The position numbers and the translations under genes are program-made. From assembly GCA_958450365.1 (NCBI GenBank), contig CAUEEP010000913.1:787001-851000 (forward strand): a stretch of DNA of 64,000 bases, given 5' to 3'. Numbering within the stretch: the first letter of the stretch is position 1; every line of letters begins with the position of its first letter. The notes beneath the pieces are model-generated. The model was not told where the DNA came from, did not search any database, and saw only the letters and a list, made by a program, of their open reading frames with translations. Below, piece by piece: positions 48,165 through 60,600 of the stretch. Source of the DNA: Mesorhabditis belari (lineage: Eukaryota > Nematoda > Chromadorea > Rhabditida > Rhabditidae).

Positions 48165-49073
48165 TTATTTTGCAAGAATAGCTTGAATCTCATCATAGAA
48201 TGTAAGCACGAGTGCTCCTCCAGTACCACGGAAGACGTTGGACAAGGCTCCCTTGAACATGGCACTGACTCCCTCGTTCTTGACGATCTTCAAGGCACAG
48301 TCCAAAGTGTTCTTGTAGAGGACGTCCTTGCGACCAGACTGCATCATCATGCGACGACGAACGGTGTCCCATGGGTATGAGAGGATTCCAGATCCGACAG
48401 TGACCACTTGAGCAATGCCCCAGGTCATGAAGAAGTTGAGCTTCTTACCATCTCCTTGGAAGACCATCTTGGCAGTGTCGAACATTCCGAAGTAGGCGGC
48501 ACGGTAGATGATGATTCCTTGCACCGAGACGAAGAATCCACGGTAGAGTCCAATTGGTCCATCGGATTTCGCAATCTTGACGAGGCAGTCGGCAAGTCCG
48601 TTGAACTCGCGAGTGGCTCCCTTTCCGACATCAGCAGCCAAACGGGTACGAGCAAAGTCCAATGGGTAGACGAAGCAAAGCGACGTAGCTCCAGCGGCTC
48701 CTCCAGATGCAAGGTTTCCAGCGAAGAATTTCCAGAAGTCCTTCTTCTTGTCGTATCCCTCCACGAAGAGCTTCTTGTAGGTGTCCTTGAAGGCGAAGTT
48801 CAAGGCCTGTGTCGGGAAGTACCGGATGACGTTGGCCAAGTTACCACGCCACAAGGCGGCGTAGCCTTGCTCCTTGGGCACACGAACCAAGATATCGATG
48901 ATACCCTTGTAGCGTTTGTCGACGGCGATGGTGGTAGAAGCATCTTGCACCTGCAGGAGAAGCTTGACTCGCTCAATGGGGGCGACGACAGTCTTGCTGA
49001 CGGCGGCAGAGGTTCCACCGGTCACAAGGTCGAGGGCGAATTTCTTGGCGTCGAATCCTTTGTCGTTTCCCAT
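48165..49073 (-). CDS. Mitochondrial ADP/ATP carrier (adenine nucleotide translocase)
   Basis: Inner-membrane antiporter that exchanges matrix ATP for cytosolic ADP. A single coding exon gives 302 aa, a typical length. The three carrier repeats show [22 protein letters not shown] and [14 protein letters not shown], the last holding the RRRMMM nucleotide-carrier signature. The frame stays open upstream, but a TTTTTAG acceptor near 49123 and the conserved start MGNDKGFD favour the ATG at 49073. Codon use is GC-rich and biased, unlike the neighbours, as expected for a highly expressed gene. It is close in type to C. elegans ant-1.1. It is the parent of the pseudogene at 42115 and the likely first gene of an operon with PRPF39. 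Confidence 0.97.
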   Translation of the reverse strand: MGNDKGFDAKKFALDLVTGGTSAAVSKTVVAPIERVKLLLQVQDASTTIAVDKRYKGIIDILVRVPKEQGYAALWRGNLANVIRYFPTQALNFAFKDTYKKLFVEGYDKKKDFWKFFAGNLASGGAAGATSLCFVYPLDFARTRLAADVGKGATREFNGLADCLVKIAKSDGPIGLYRGFFVSVQGIIIYRAAYFGMFDTAKMVFQGDGKKLNFFMTWGIAQVVTVGSGILSYPWDTVRRRMMMQSGRKDVLYKNTLDCALKIVKNEGVSAMFKGALSNVFRGTGGALVLTFYDEIQAILAK

Positions 49074-49738
49074 GTCGAACAATGAGTGAAGCTTGACTGT
49101 TGCAAGTCGTTGAACCCGAAGTCTAAAAATGAAAAAATTAGTAGAACTCAATGATCTTAAAAAAATAAGAAAAGGAGCGGTCGGACAAAATGAAAAAAGT
49201 GCCGATTGGTCCCAAGGAAAAATGAATGGCACAAAACTCCTATCGATTTGCACGGCTAAGAGGAGTTGTTTGTATGGAAACGGAGGGGATCATTTGAAAT
49301 ATTATCCGCCAAAGAGGACAAGTGACGAAGCTAGAGTGTCTGGCTCAAATTTGAACGCACGGAAATACAAAATACAACCATTTTGTGGAAGTATAAAAAG
49401 TTAGGGTCAAGAAGTTAGGTTAGGTTGCAGGGAAGTTGCTGAAAATGATTTTTTCCGTGAATTTTCCAGTTAAAAAAACAAAAACAGTGTCGGAAATTTT
49501 TCATCCCTCGGACTGAATATCTTCCATCTATAGGATCTTTGAAAAGTGTAGATATATAGATGATTAACCTTGATTAACTTTGCTAGAACTTTTTTTGATC
49601 TTTGTGTGCTCTTTTTGCGGTTTTCTCTCTCTCTCTCTCTCTCTGCTTTGACCCTTTTGTGAGAGACTGATAGCGTTGTTTTCAGATTACCACTCCCGAG
49701 GCAAAGCAAGCTATCGTCGACGAGCTTTCAACGAATTT
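49074..49738. promoter_or_regulatory. Divergent promoter region, carrier and riboflavin transporter
   Basis: 665 bp lie between two genes read in opposite directions. Acceptor-like sites (minus-strand TTTTTAG near 49123 and plus-strand TTTTCAG near 49685) lie just upstream of each ATG and could receive spliced leaders. A (CT)n run is at 49625-49645. No specific operator was recognised. Confidence 0.5.
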
Positions 49739-52356
49739 ATGGCGCTAAATGCGGTGAATTTCTTCCTCGTCGTGCTTTTTGGCTCGGCGGCATGGATGGG
49801 AACGAATTCGGTGAGGATTTTGCCTAAATAATAACCTAGTGGTGTTAACCTTTGAACAAGTCTTATGCAGAAAAAGTTGCCTTTTTTGTCTTAAAGATTT
49901 ATTTTTGTTGGTTTTACCATGCTAGACCTTATGGTCTTTTTAGATATGGATGCAACTTCCGCTAATAACCGCCGTTCTTCCAGAAGCTTGGAGTCTTCCC
50001 TCGTATCTTGCAGCTGTAGTTCAGGTATTTGCTTCCTGGGATCTTTACGGTTATCGGAGGCGGGGTCTAAAACCGTATTTTAACAATGAATAATCCTGAA
50101 ATTCTTTCATGCACTCCGATTTATCTAGGCTATGGCTCTGCACACCCTGATTGCCTGACCGGACACATTCAACGTTTTAAGATCTCCCTGGGGTGGGTAT
50201 AAAGTGATTTTGTGTGATTGGAAGGGTTTTTAAACTGCAAAGCCGGGTTCTAAATCACTGGGAAGAGACCAATATGCCCTGAGGAAGCAATCCGCTAAGT
50301 TTCAAAGCGAATGCCGCTCCCCCCCGATAAAGATCCGCTTCCTGAAAAATGATTTTTGATCCAAATTCTAAATTATATTAATTTTCTCAAATATCCATTT
50401 TAGATAGCTTGCATCGGTCCACTGTTCTACGGAATCTCACACAAATGCCTCTGCAATCTCCATACACCTACCATCATCATCGGAATGTTGATACTTTTAT
50501 TAAGTAAGTGTTTGCTTGTCATTTGTCTATAAACCTAGTTTCTTATTTAATAAATTTTTACATTTAGTATGCTCGTTCCTGCTTGTTCCATTCTGGAACG
50601 TAACTGCGATGATTGGAAGCAACAAATACTCCGTTGTACTTTACGTGTTGATGTTTGGAATTGCCTTGGTATGCCATTATCTTTTAGCGAATAAAATTTT
50701 GGCGCTATTAAGGTTAGGGGGGGGGGCACTTCTTTTCCAAAATCGACTTGTCGATTCATTTTTCGTGTAGTGTAAACCACTATCCCAAGTTGAGAAAATG
50801 ACTTTTTTTTTCTCAAGAAATTTGAAAATTATGCCTTTTTAAGGGTTTTTACGCATTTTAAGTGCAATTCACGCGGGTTTATATATAGTTTTTACATTCT
50901 AAATGCTAATTTAAATAAGCCCCGCTCATTGACTTCAAGTTCCAATTTCATTTTTTGTTCATTTTTGTAAAGCTTTTGGAAAAAAGTGCCCCCCCTAACC
51001 GATTTTGGAAAAAAAGTGCCCCCCCCCCTAACCTTAATAGCGCCAAACATTTTATTTAGGTTAATTCTACTTCGAATGTGCTTTTCATGCCGTTTATGGC
51101 GCAGTTTCACCCAGCTTATCTGAACGCCTACTTTGTTGGAATGGGTCTCAGCTCCCTCGTGCCAAGTCTTCTCTCATTGATTCAAGGTTAGTTGATTATT
51201 TTTAGAAGTTTTAGCTTTATTTTTAGGAAATAGTAATTACGATTGCATCGCACATGCCCCCGTTTACAAATCACCACGGTTCAGCATTCAAGTCTTCTTT
51301 TTCATCATTGCTTTTTGGGCTCTTCTTGCATCAATCGCATTCGTGATTCTTTATAGAACGGGCGCTCATAAGAAACAAAAGTTTCTTTTCCTTGTTTTAT
51401 TTTATCCAATTCAATTTAGGAAAACGGCAACACCTTTACCTGGAGAGAAGACATATCCCGTAGAAGTACCCGACGAAGAAACACCACTACGTTCTGGGGC
51501 GATAAGAAGTGACCAACGGGAGCAATTTGATGAAGAAACAGCGGACAATCAAGTAATTTGTGTTTTATTGATTATCAATGAAAATATTAGGGCAAGTCAT
51601 TAGTACACGAAGAAACGAAAGAAGAGTCGATTGTTGGCTTCTCCTACTGGTGGATATTGGGTACTGGTGGATTAATCTTTTATGTGATTGGACAAATAAG
51701 TTTCAGGCTTGACGGCCCTTGTGAATGCACAAATGAATGGAATCATTCCCAGCATTCACAGTTATGCGGCACTTCCATATTCTCAAGTATTACATTTTTA
51801 AGCGTGCCGATTTAATTTTGATTCAAGTTAACCTATGGCCTCGGAGTAACGTTGTCAAACATTGTCTCACCATTGGCATCTTTTCTACCGTTTTTTGTAC
51901 AAATCAGGTTTGTTTTCAAGTTTTTAACTGAAAATAATTAATATTTAGATCAATTCCTTGCTTAACGTTGATAACGGCTACTTCCTCATTGGTTACTGCG
52001 GTGATTGTCCTATTGGCAACTCAAAGTCCAAACTATTTGTTCGGGAATTTTAATGCTGGCGCAGCCATAGCGGTAAGCAATTTGTGTGATGTTTTTTAAC
52101 GAATTTTAGGTAATCTCACCAATTATCGCGGCCGGTTTACATTCTTTCATGCGTACATTATTCGCATCACTGTTGAGGGAAGGTTCACACGGAAGTGAGA
52201 AGCGGTTGTTCTGGTGTGGAGTGTTCATTCAGGTAATTTTTTTGACAAGTTGTGAAGTTAATGTTTTTCTAGATTGGCTCGTTTGTTGGATCAGCGGTGA
52301 TGTTTCCACTCGTCAATTTTACTCACCTCTTCCAATCAGCACCAGTGTGTCGTTAA
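49739..52356 (+). CDS. Riboflavin transporter (SLC52 / RFT type)
   Basis: Plasma-membrane vitamin B2 importer. Exons: 49739-49810, 49944-50024, 50404-50503, 50568-50668, 51060-51186, 51227-51380, 51420-51552, 51591-51660, 51707-51786, 51828-51907, 51949-52072, 52110-52232, 52273-52356 (TAA). Total 1329 nt, 442 aa, all phases consistent. The hallmark start is FGSAAWMGTNSIWMQLPL then VLPEAWSLPSYLA. Later segments include MGLSSLVPSLLSLIQG, an acidic loop between membrane halves (EKTYPVEVPDEETPL), NGIIPSIHSYAALPYSQ and LTYGLGVTLSNIVSPLASFL. C. elegans has two members (rft-1, rft-2), and which one this matches is unclear. The 39-bp intron 51381-51419 has no stop and keeps frame. Confidence 0.94.
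50698..51051. mobile_element. Foldback element with GGCGCTATTAAGGTTAGGGG ends
   Basis: GGCGCTATTAAGGTTAGGGG on the left and its complement CCCCTAACCTTAATAGCGCC on the right, each with a C/G run of variable length. It lies in a riboflavin transporter intron and ends 9 bp before the acceptor of exon 51060. Confidence 0.9.
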
Positions 52357-54608
52357 TTTTTTGCTCCTTGTATAGTTGGTTTTTGCTTCTATTTGTTTGT
52401 ATATACCTAGATAGTCCCCTTTAATTTATTTACAGTTGTGATTCGTGAGCTTTCTAAATGTGATTTCAAAAATGTTGATCTTATTTTGCTCAATTCACCA
52501 ATTTATGCGAGTATTTTTGTTTCAGGATTATTGTGCCATTTATTGTGATTTTCTTACGTCATTTCAGAAGATTAAAAATAGTAAAGAACAAGAAGATATT
52601 GTTTCAGATGCCACGCCTCAAAACACAAACCCCATGGATAACTTGGTACACTCATAAGTGTGAGCCATGCCCTTGAAGAGATGAGCTAACAATAGCTAAA
52701 CATTGCAATGTTTTTAAGAGAGAAAGAAAAAGGGAAGGCCCGACTCATCGGTGTCTCGGTGAAAGGGTAGGGTGAGGGGACAGTGTTTGTCTGAAGAAAA
52801 GAGTGATGAGGGATCACTCGAGAGGGGGAATGGAGGGAAAGAGAGATGAGGGGGAAGAGGCGCATCCCCACATTGCAACACGATGCAACCCTGTGGATGA
52901 TCGAGGGATGGTCAGGGTGGATCCATCCCTCCTATCATCTCCACTCTCAAGTCTTCATGTGCATCAACCACCCCACACACATACAACTAAGTGAAAGAGA
53001 TAGTTTGCGCCCACAAGAGAGAAACAACCGCAAACCTATCATTTTACGGATGACGTTATTGACAGAGACATTCCAGAATGCTTTAGGCGATTTAGGAATG
53101 CTTTTTGAGCTGTTTTATGCCTCTGTAAAGCATTTTTAAAAGCTACCTATCGAACTCTAGGATTTCGCGATTTCTAACCGCTTTCGTTTTCTAGCATTCC
53201 TTTCTTGAGTTCAGAAATTCCACATAGAAGTACGGTAAATGATTATGGTAGACCGTTTTCAGATCGATCAGTATAAAACTTTCATTATTGTTGTTTGTGT
53301 ATTGTATTGTACTGTATTGCTATTAGATCTTTTATCGTCTCGAGATTCAATTTCGGATTTGATAAAATTTCTGACGGAAAACTTAGTTTTTTTTCTTTTA
53401 AAAATACCCAATAGATGAATCTAAAATTGCCAACCAAGCGTCAAATGTTCTATCCAAAAATTTGTGGCTTTTTGGAATAAATCCCTCGTGTTTTAAAATG
53501 AATCTAGGGTTACAGTTTAGAAATAACCGAATCCTGGGTTTTTTTTTCCGTTTATTAGACATAAAGAAATGCAGAAAGAAAGTGAAAGAAAAGACAAAAC
53601 AAGGCACTCAAAGAACAGCTCTTCTCTTGTCCTCCTTGTCATCTCTGTAGCCTGGAGGAGATGAAATCCTCTCCTGGAACAGTGTCTGACCCTTTTCCCC
53701 TTCGTTCTTCTGATCTCAGGACTTTCATCGATCCAAGCCTGACTTTTTAACAAATTCTTTATATCTTAGCTTTATCAATTTAGTTTTTTTTTGATTCAAA
53801 AACTCAAAATCTCTAAAAAATTCTTTAACAGAAAGAAAGTAAGGCACAAACTGGAGCAACCTTATTTCCCCATTTTGAACCTTTCCTAGTTTTAGCTAGC
53901 GGCCAAATCCGTCTCTCCGTCGTCTCTCCAATGTCTTTCGGAAGACGTGAATTTTCACAAGTTTCAAAATTTTCCACCCCAGAATCGATCAGAGAGATCT
54001 AGAGATTTTGGAAGGGAGAAATTGGACGGAGAGGAGACCTGTCACCGGATCCAAATATCTCCCCTCCTTTCTTTTCTTTTCTCCAAATTTTCCCCAATTT
54101 TCTTTGTGGCCTTTCCCCTCGATCGAAATGATTAGAAAAATCAACCCAATTCACACAAATATTTGAAGTCAACGGGACATAACGAAATCAATCGATTCGA
54201 TAGCCCGAATGGGTGCTTCATTTGTGGTAAAAGGTTGCAAAGGCTCTTTGAGCTTTCAAGCAATATTTCTAAAGGAACATCATGTTTCAACTAGATGTTT
54301 ATAAAGTTATAAAGTTATAAAGTTTTATAAAGTTATATAAACTTATATAAAGTTATGTATTTCACTTTTTTGTGATCCAAAAACGAAACAAGGGTACAAT
54401 GCACTCCCTTAGCATTTCGTAAAGGCATCGTAAAGCTTTTTTATCTGTTTTTATCTGTTTTTCTATTATTTTCCTTTCATTTGGCACTGTTACACGTTTA
54501 TATTTTTTTTTTGCTTTAAAATAAAATTCTCGCATCTTTATTCTAGCAATCGTTCGTGTTTTTTTCTAAAAACAAGAAGAGGCGGCTGCATGCCGCGCGT
54601 GAATCGCC
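52357..54608. other. Intergenic region before the K+ channel
   Basis: No exon was recognised. The open frames here have no family likeness. It holds the transporter 3' flank, a purine-rich stretch (52720-52870, GAGGGGGAATGGAGGG type) and probable channel promoter sequence with a pyrimidine-rich block near 54060-54120. Confidence 0.55.
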
Positions 54609-57600
54609 ATGGCCGTCGACAATTTGGTGAGATTTTAGAGGCCAAAAAACGATTTTTTAAGCATTTTATACGTAAAGAAACTATTTTTTTTAAAGCATTT
54701 TATAGGCAAACAAATAAATTACCAAGTAGCATACAGGGAACTCATTTGTTTAGCCTGAACAAGCAGGCTTTCGAGTTTCAAAATTGGCGTGATAGCGCTG
54801 ATTTTTCAAAAATAATCAACTATCTTTCTTGTATTTCTTGTATTTCTTGTACTTCTTGTAATCCGCTGAAATCCTTTAGAATATGTACATACTGTAAATA
54901 CTGTAACAGTACCTCTACAATAGTAACAGTACCTCTACAATAGTACCTCGACCTCATAATGACGATGCGGAGTGTTGTGTAGTCTAGCTTTGAACGCGCT
55001 TTTCTTGACACTGGTTTATGCTACAATGCGCGCTTCGGTATCAAAAAATAGCTGAAATTTAGCGCTATTTTTTTGATACCCATTTTTTGAAAGTATGGAC
55101 GCTTTGAAAAAAAATGAAATACCAAAAAACTTTTGCGACTACGCGATTGAACGGCGGCGGTGGGGTACTATTACAGTATTTACGGAATAAACAATATTAG
55201 CGCTATCTTTTAGCAAATTCAATTAAATATTGTACATTTGCAGGCGATCGAAATGCGTCCATTGCACGGCGATCACGTGATCGACATCGAGCACAATTTT
55301 CACGATGATTTCGTTGGAGGTAAAGGCGAAATAATGTTCCCAAGAAGTGTGATGATCTTCTAAAAGTTACATTTAAATATCCGATTTGGATTTTTTAAAT
55401 GTATTTCGATTAAATTGAAAACCATTTCTCTATGTTAGATCCCGAAAATCCTGAGGTTGTCATTATGAGGACAAAGAAGATGAATGGTAAAGCTGTACAA
55501 AGATTCATTTCGGTTTCAACTTTTTGGCGCATGAGAGCTTTTCTTTATCGAAAACAGATCAAATTGCTGATCATTTGCGGAATATTGTAGTAAATCAAAA
55601 CTGGAACCTTTTTCTTTCTCTTTTTCGTCTTTCTTTTAATTCAATTGAATTCATTCAGTCTATAATAATCCTTTCAGAATCTTCTCTAGGGAAATCTACT
55701 TTTTTTTCGGGATTTTATTCTAATACCTATCAAAATATTCAAATAATTGTTATTTTCTAGGTTCATATGCTCAGTTGATCACGCATGAGGACGAAAATCC
55801 GCGGAAAAGTCTCACAGCGAGTGTGCGCGAGTCTGTCCAGAGTACTGTTTCAAAAATCTCCAAAGTGTGAGTTCAGTTTCATCTCAGAAACATCAATTTT
55901 AATGCTCATTAAAATTTAAAAAGCATAAGGGAAAAAGCTCACTGTTGACAAGATCATTAAATGAGGATTTAGCGGGTAAAACCTTATAGTAACGGAACGA
56001 GTACAAGCCGACAAGTGACTTTTCAACAAGTGACCGACCTGCATTTATATCAAATCAACTTATTCCAATAAATTTCCAAACATCTCATTGTTCCATTTCA
56101 GTAAAAAGAAATGGTGGCGAAAGTTGAAACCGTTGAAAACGATTTTGTTCAAATTGAAACTCCTTTTCGTCATCGCTTTGTATTCTCTATTTGGCGCATG
56201 GCTTTTCATGTATTTAGAGGTTTGTCACAAGTTTTCCAGCTATTCATTCATTTAAAATTTACTTCATTTGACTATCTATTGATAGTCAATGACTATTTAA
56301 TCAATGACTGATCAATGATCAATGACTATTTAAAGAATTTAATAACAATTTTACAAGGCATAAATGAAATTTTATTTGTTATTACTTTAAAGACTTTTGA
56401 AACACGTTAACTTTGCGTTCACTTTCAAAGTTCACTTTCAAAGTTGATCCAATGAAAGCCAATTAGGCTGTTTTTTTTTCCATAACTATTGTAGGCTAGT
56501 TATTATTCAAATTAAATACCTCAATAGTTCAAAAAGCACTTCAGAAACATCCAATACGCTTTTTACCCATTTTACCTAACTCCCACAGGTGCCAACCGAT
56601 TTGGCGAACAAAGAGATCCGTTACAATCAACGTTTCATCGCCAGGGATAATCTTGTTATAAGGTGAGTTCATTAACATAAAACAAAACAAGCATTAAAAG
56701 CTTTATCTATGATAATAAGCTCTTATAATTCATAAGAAATGAGTGTAAAAGTTATTTCTGCTAAGAAAGATAAAAGTTAACTTGAAATTTGTAGAGAATA
56801 CCAGCAAGTGTAGTGTTGAACAGGCAAGAATTATCAGAGGAAAAGACGTTTTCCCATAAAAAGTTACTGAGTCTAATGCTTCCAGAGTCGAAACTGGAAA
56901 GAAAAATGGAAAGAGGCAATCGAGAAGAAACTAGGTTCCAGAGTCGAAACTCTGGAAGTAAATCAAATGCACCCTACACAAGACAGGGTGTAATTCAGAT
57001 ATCATTCCAAATGAATGAATGAATCAGAGTGTCTAAAAGGCGGATGAGAAAAAAGAAATGGTATTGCTTGGTTTTAAGTTTCAAAAACCTACCAGATTGT
57101 TGTTGGGAGCGGTCCTCTCATCAGTAGAGATCCATCAGTAGAGATCCATCAGTAGAGATCCATCAGTAGAGATCCATCAGTAGAGATCCATCAGTAGAGA
57201 TCCATCAGTAGAGATCCATCAGTAGAGATCCATCAGTAGAGATCCATCAGTAGAGATCCATCAGTAGAGATCCATCAGTAGAGATCCATCAGTAGAGATC
57301 CATCAGTAGAGATCCATCAGTAGAGATCCATCAGTAGAGATCCATCAGTAGAGAAAGGAGGAATAAATTGAATATCTTGACGTTTAAGTGAAATTAGTAC
57401 GATATTCAAGTTGTCGTTATTCAAGTTGTCGTATTCAATGTTAGGAATTAGAGTGTGTTCCTTGCGAGTAAGTAATTACTCGAGTAAAATTTGCATGAGT
57501 AATTTTCACTCGATTAATCGACACTTTTTTCGTCGAGTACCTACGAGTAATCCTCTTTACACGACGAGTAAATTGAATATCTTTACATTGGAAGGGAATT

Positions 57601-60600
57601 TCCCCACCAAATCAGTTCAACGGCTGAGTATCTTTAAAAAGCGTCGTTTATAATGCGGCGCTCGTGATTTTTGCGCCATTCTTTTTGCAATAATTTGCAA
57701 TAAAAGTACGCTAATTTTCTTTTCAATTGTGCGTTTTAAAAACGCATTTCTTGCGAGGAACACCCTCTATTTGGAATACTTTAGATAAATATTTGAAACT
57801 TTTGTAGATATTAAATATATACGTTTAAGAAATGAATGATTTAATTTCATTTCATTTTAGCCTACGCGACATTCACCAAGCCAATCGGGAGAATCGAGAG
57901 GAAAAATGGAAAGAAGCAATCCTCAGCTTCGAGAAGAATCTAGGTTTGAAAAAAAATTGCGCAAAAAGTTTGTGAAACACTTTCTAGATATGGATGAGCC
58001 GATGATTGAAACATCGTGGACTTTCTGGATGTCTTTTCTCTACGCGGGCACCATTTTTACGACAATAGGTTTGTTTGTTTTTTGTTTTTTTTTGGGACTT
58101 ATAAACAATGTTAAACAATTTTAGGATATGGTAATATCGCGTGTGCGACGACAGCTGGCCAGGTATTTCATGCATTTTCAGAAAACGCCAATATTCAAAA
58201 CCATTCATGAGTTGTAAAAAAACTTTCCAAACTTTTCGATTCCAGGTTGCCACTGTACTCTACGCGATTTTCGGGATTCCAATAATGATTGTCATTTTGA
58301 ATGATTTGGGCGACGTGCTGCTATTTATTGTGAAGGGTTTCACGCACGGAGTCGGCGATTTGACACTCTTCATTTGTGAGGATTTCAATAAAAACTGAAA
58401 CTTCTCGTCAAACAACTTTAAACTAAAGCCAAATACTCATCTTCTGGCTTTAACAATGCAGTTTTTTCTCTTACTTCTGGTAGCAATTTGCTCTACCAAA
58501 TAAAGAAAAAGGATTGATGTAAATTCCCCTAACATTTCTCTAGTTCGGTAGAGGCATAAAATAATATAAATGACTTTATTAGGTTTTAGATTGATTAATT
58601 CTAGCTTAAATCTATTCCAATAATCTTAAAATCTAGAATCTAGAACCTACCGTAAATACTGTAATAGTACCCCACCCCCATAATGACGGTGCGAAGTGTT
58701 GCGTAGTCTAGCTTTGAACGAGTGTTTCTCGAGACTGGTTTATGCTACAATGCGCGCTTTGGTATCAAAAAATAGCCCTGAATTTCAGCTATTTTTTGAT
58801 ACCAAAGACGCATTTTTTGAAAGTACGGGCGCTTTGAAAAAATGAAATACTAAAAAACTTTTGCGACTACCCGACTGTACGAGGGGGGTGGGGTACTATT
58901 ACAGTATTTACGGTATGTTAAAATTCAATGAAGTAAGATGTCAAAGATCAATCTGGTTTCCAAAAGAATCGGCTTCAGAATTGAATACTTAAATATATTT
59001 AAATTTTACATAAATACACTTAAATTAAATACTAAAATACTAAATTTTTACTCAACCATTTTACTACATTAAATTAGAGTTGAACCAGTTTAGCCAAGCT
59101 AAGCCAATTGCCAAGCCAAGCCAAGCCAAGCCAAGCCAATTGCCAAGCCAATTTAACACATTGCTTCAATTCACCTTTTGACATTTGAAACTTTATCTTT
59201 TGCAAGAAATTTTCGAAATTGAATCCAATTTGTGATTTTAGCTGTCAAAATCGGTTTGTATGGTTTGGAAGAGAACACGGAACAGCGGAAACGCTTCAAT
59301 CATATTTCGAGGAAATTGGGACGATTTGGGATGACTGACACGAGCTCGATGAGCACACTGACAACGGTGGGTGACAAGAAATGCAATGGAAAGGTTTTCA
59401 CGAAAAGATTTGAAAAATTTCAAGGGTTTTAGTCATCAAAAACCCCATCAAAGTTTCAAAAGCTAAAAGCTCAAATCTGCAAATAGACTATCAAATGTTT
59501 AATCTTGCAAATGGGTAAAATGATATGTAAATGATGTATGATCTAGATCAATAAAGTAGAAGCGATTCCATTGCAAAAGTTGCAATAATTTCTCTAATTA
59601 TCTATAGATGATCTTAATCTTGAAGCTCTAGTGGATTCTTGACGTTATCTGTGCTACCCATATATTACATATTCCATATACCATATCGTGTTCCTTTTTA
59701 TCGGCTCTTTTCGTGTTATGTTTATGAATTCATGTGTAATCTTAAATCTAGCGCACTTTATTTCATGTCCTGTATCTATCAAACGCAACCCATCAGGCGC
59801 TCGTTTAAAGAACATTTTGCGAACATAAGGGAGTAAAAGGTTCCACAATTTAATAACTCAATTGAAAAAGAAACTGTGGACGTTAGAAATCGTGGTGGTG
59901 ACTAGAGTGCGTTCCTCGCGAGTAAGTAAGGAACTGTGGGAGCTAGAAATGGTGGTGGTGACTAGAAGAACAAAAAGAACGTTTTGCGAACATCATTATG
60001 AGGTAAAAGGCTCCACAATTTAATAACTCGATTGAAAAAGAAACTGTGGAAGCTGGGAACGGAAACGGAAGGTTAGCGGTTGGAAACGGAAAGGTTGGCG
60101 TATGAGAAAAGGCCTCCTTCTGGAGGCGCCCCGTAGAGAGCCGAATTCAAAGAGGTCAGAAACAAGGGGGATCGGGGCCTTTAACAATTATCTTTAATGC
60201 CTTTAACAATTATCTGTAGATGATCTTGATCTTGAAGCTCTAGTGGATTCTTGACGTTATCTGTGCTATCCATATATTAAATATACCATATCGTTACATA
60301 TACCATATCGTTTTATCGGCCCTTTTCGTGTTATGTGTATGAATTCATGTGTAATCTTAAATCTAGCGCACTTTATTTCAGGTCCTGAGTAAAGTATCTA
60401 TCTATATATATGTCGTAGCCGCTGACGAATTCCAGCCGTTAACGGCGGCGCCGTTAACGAATGAAATTTTTCACTAGCCGTTTACGATCTTCGTAATTGG
60501 CTGAATTGGCTGGCTTCAAATGAACTTACCGTGTTTTTGGTTTCAAATTTTTACCAAAAAAAAAAAGAGAGAAAAATATTTTTTTGAAGGGAGCTATTAA

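Noticed and set aside
48408..49085. 225-codon ORF on the plus strand
   Set aside because: Antisense shadow of the codon-biased ADP/ATP carrier gene.
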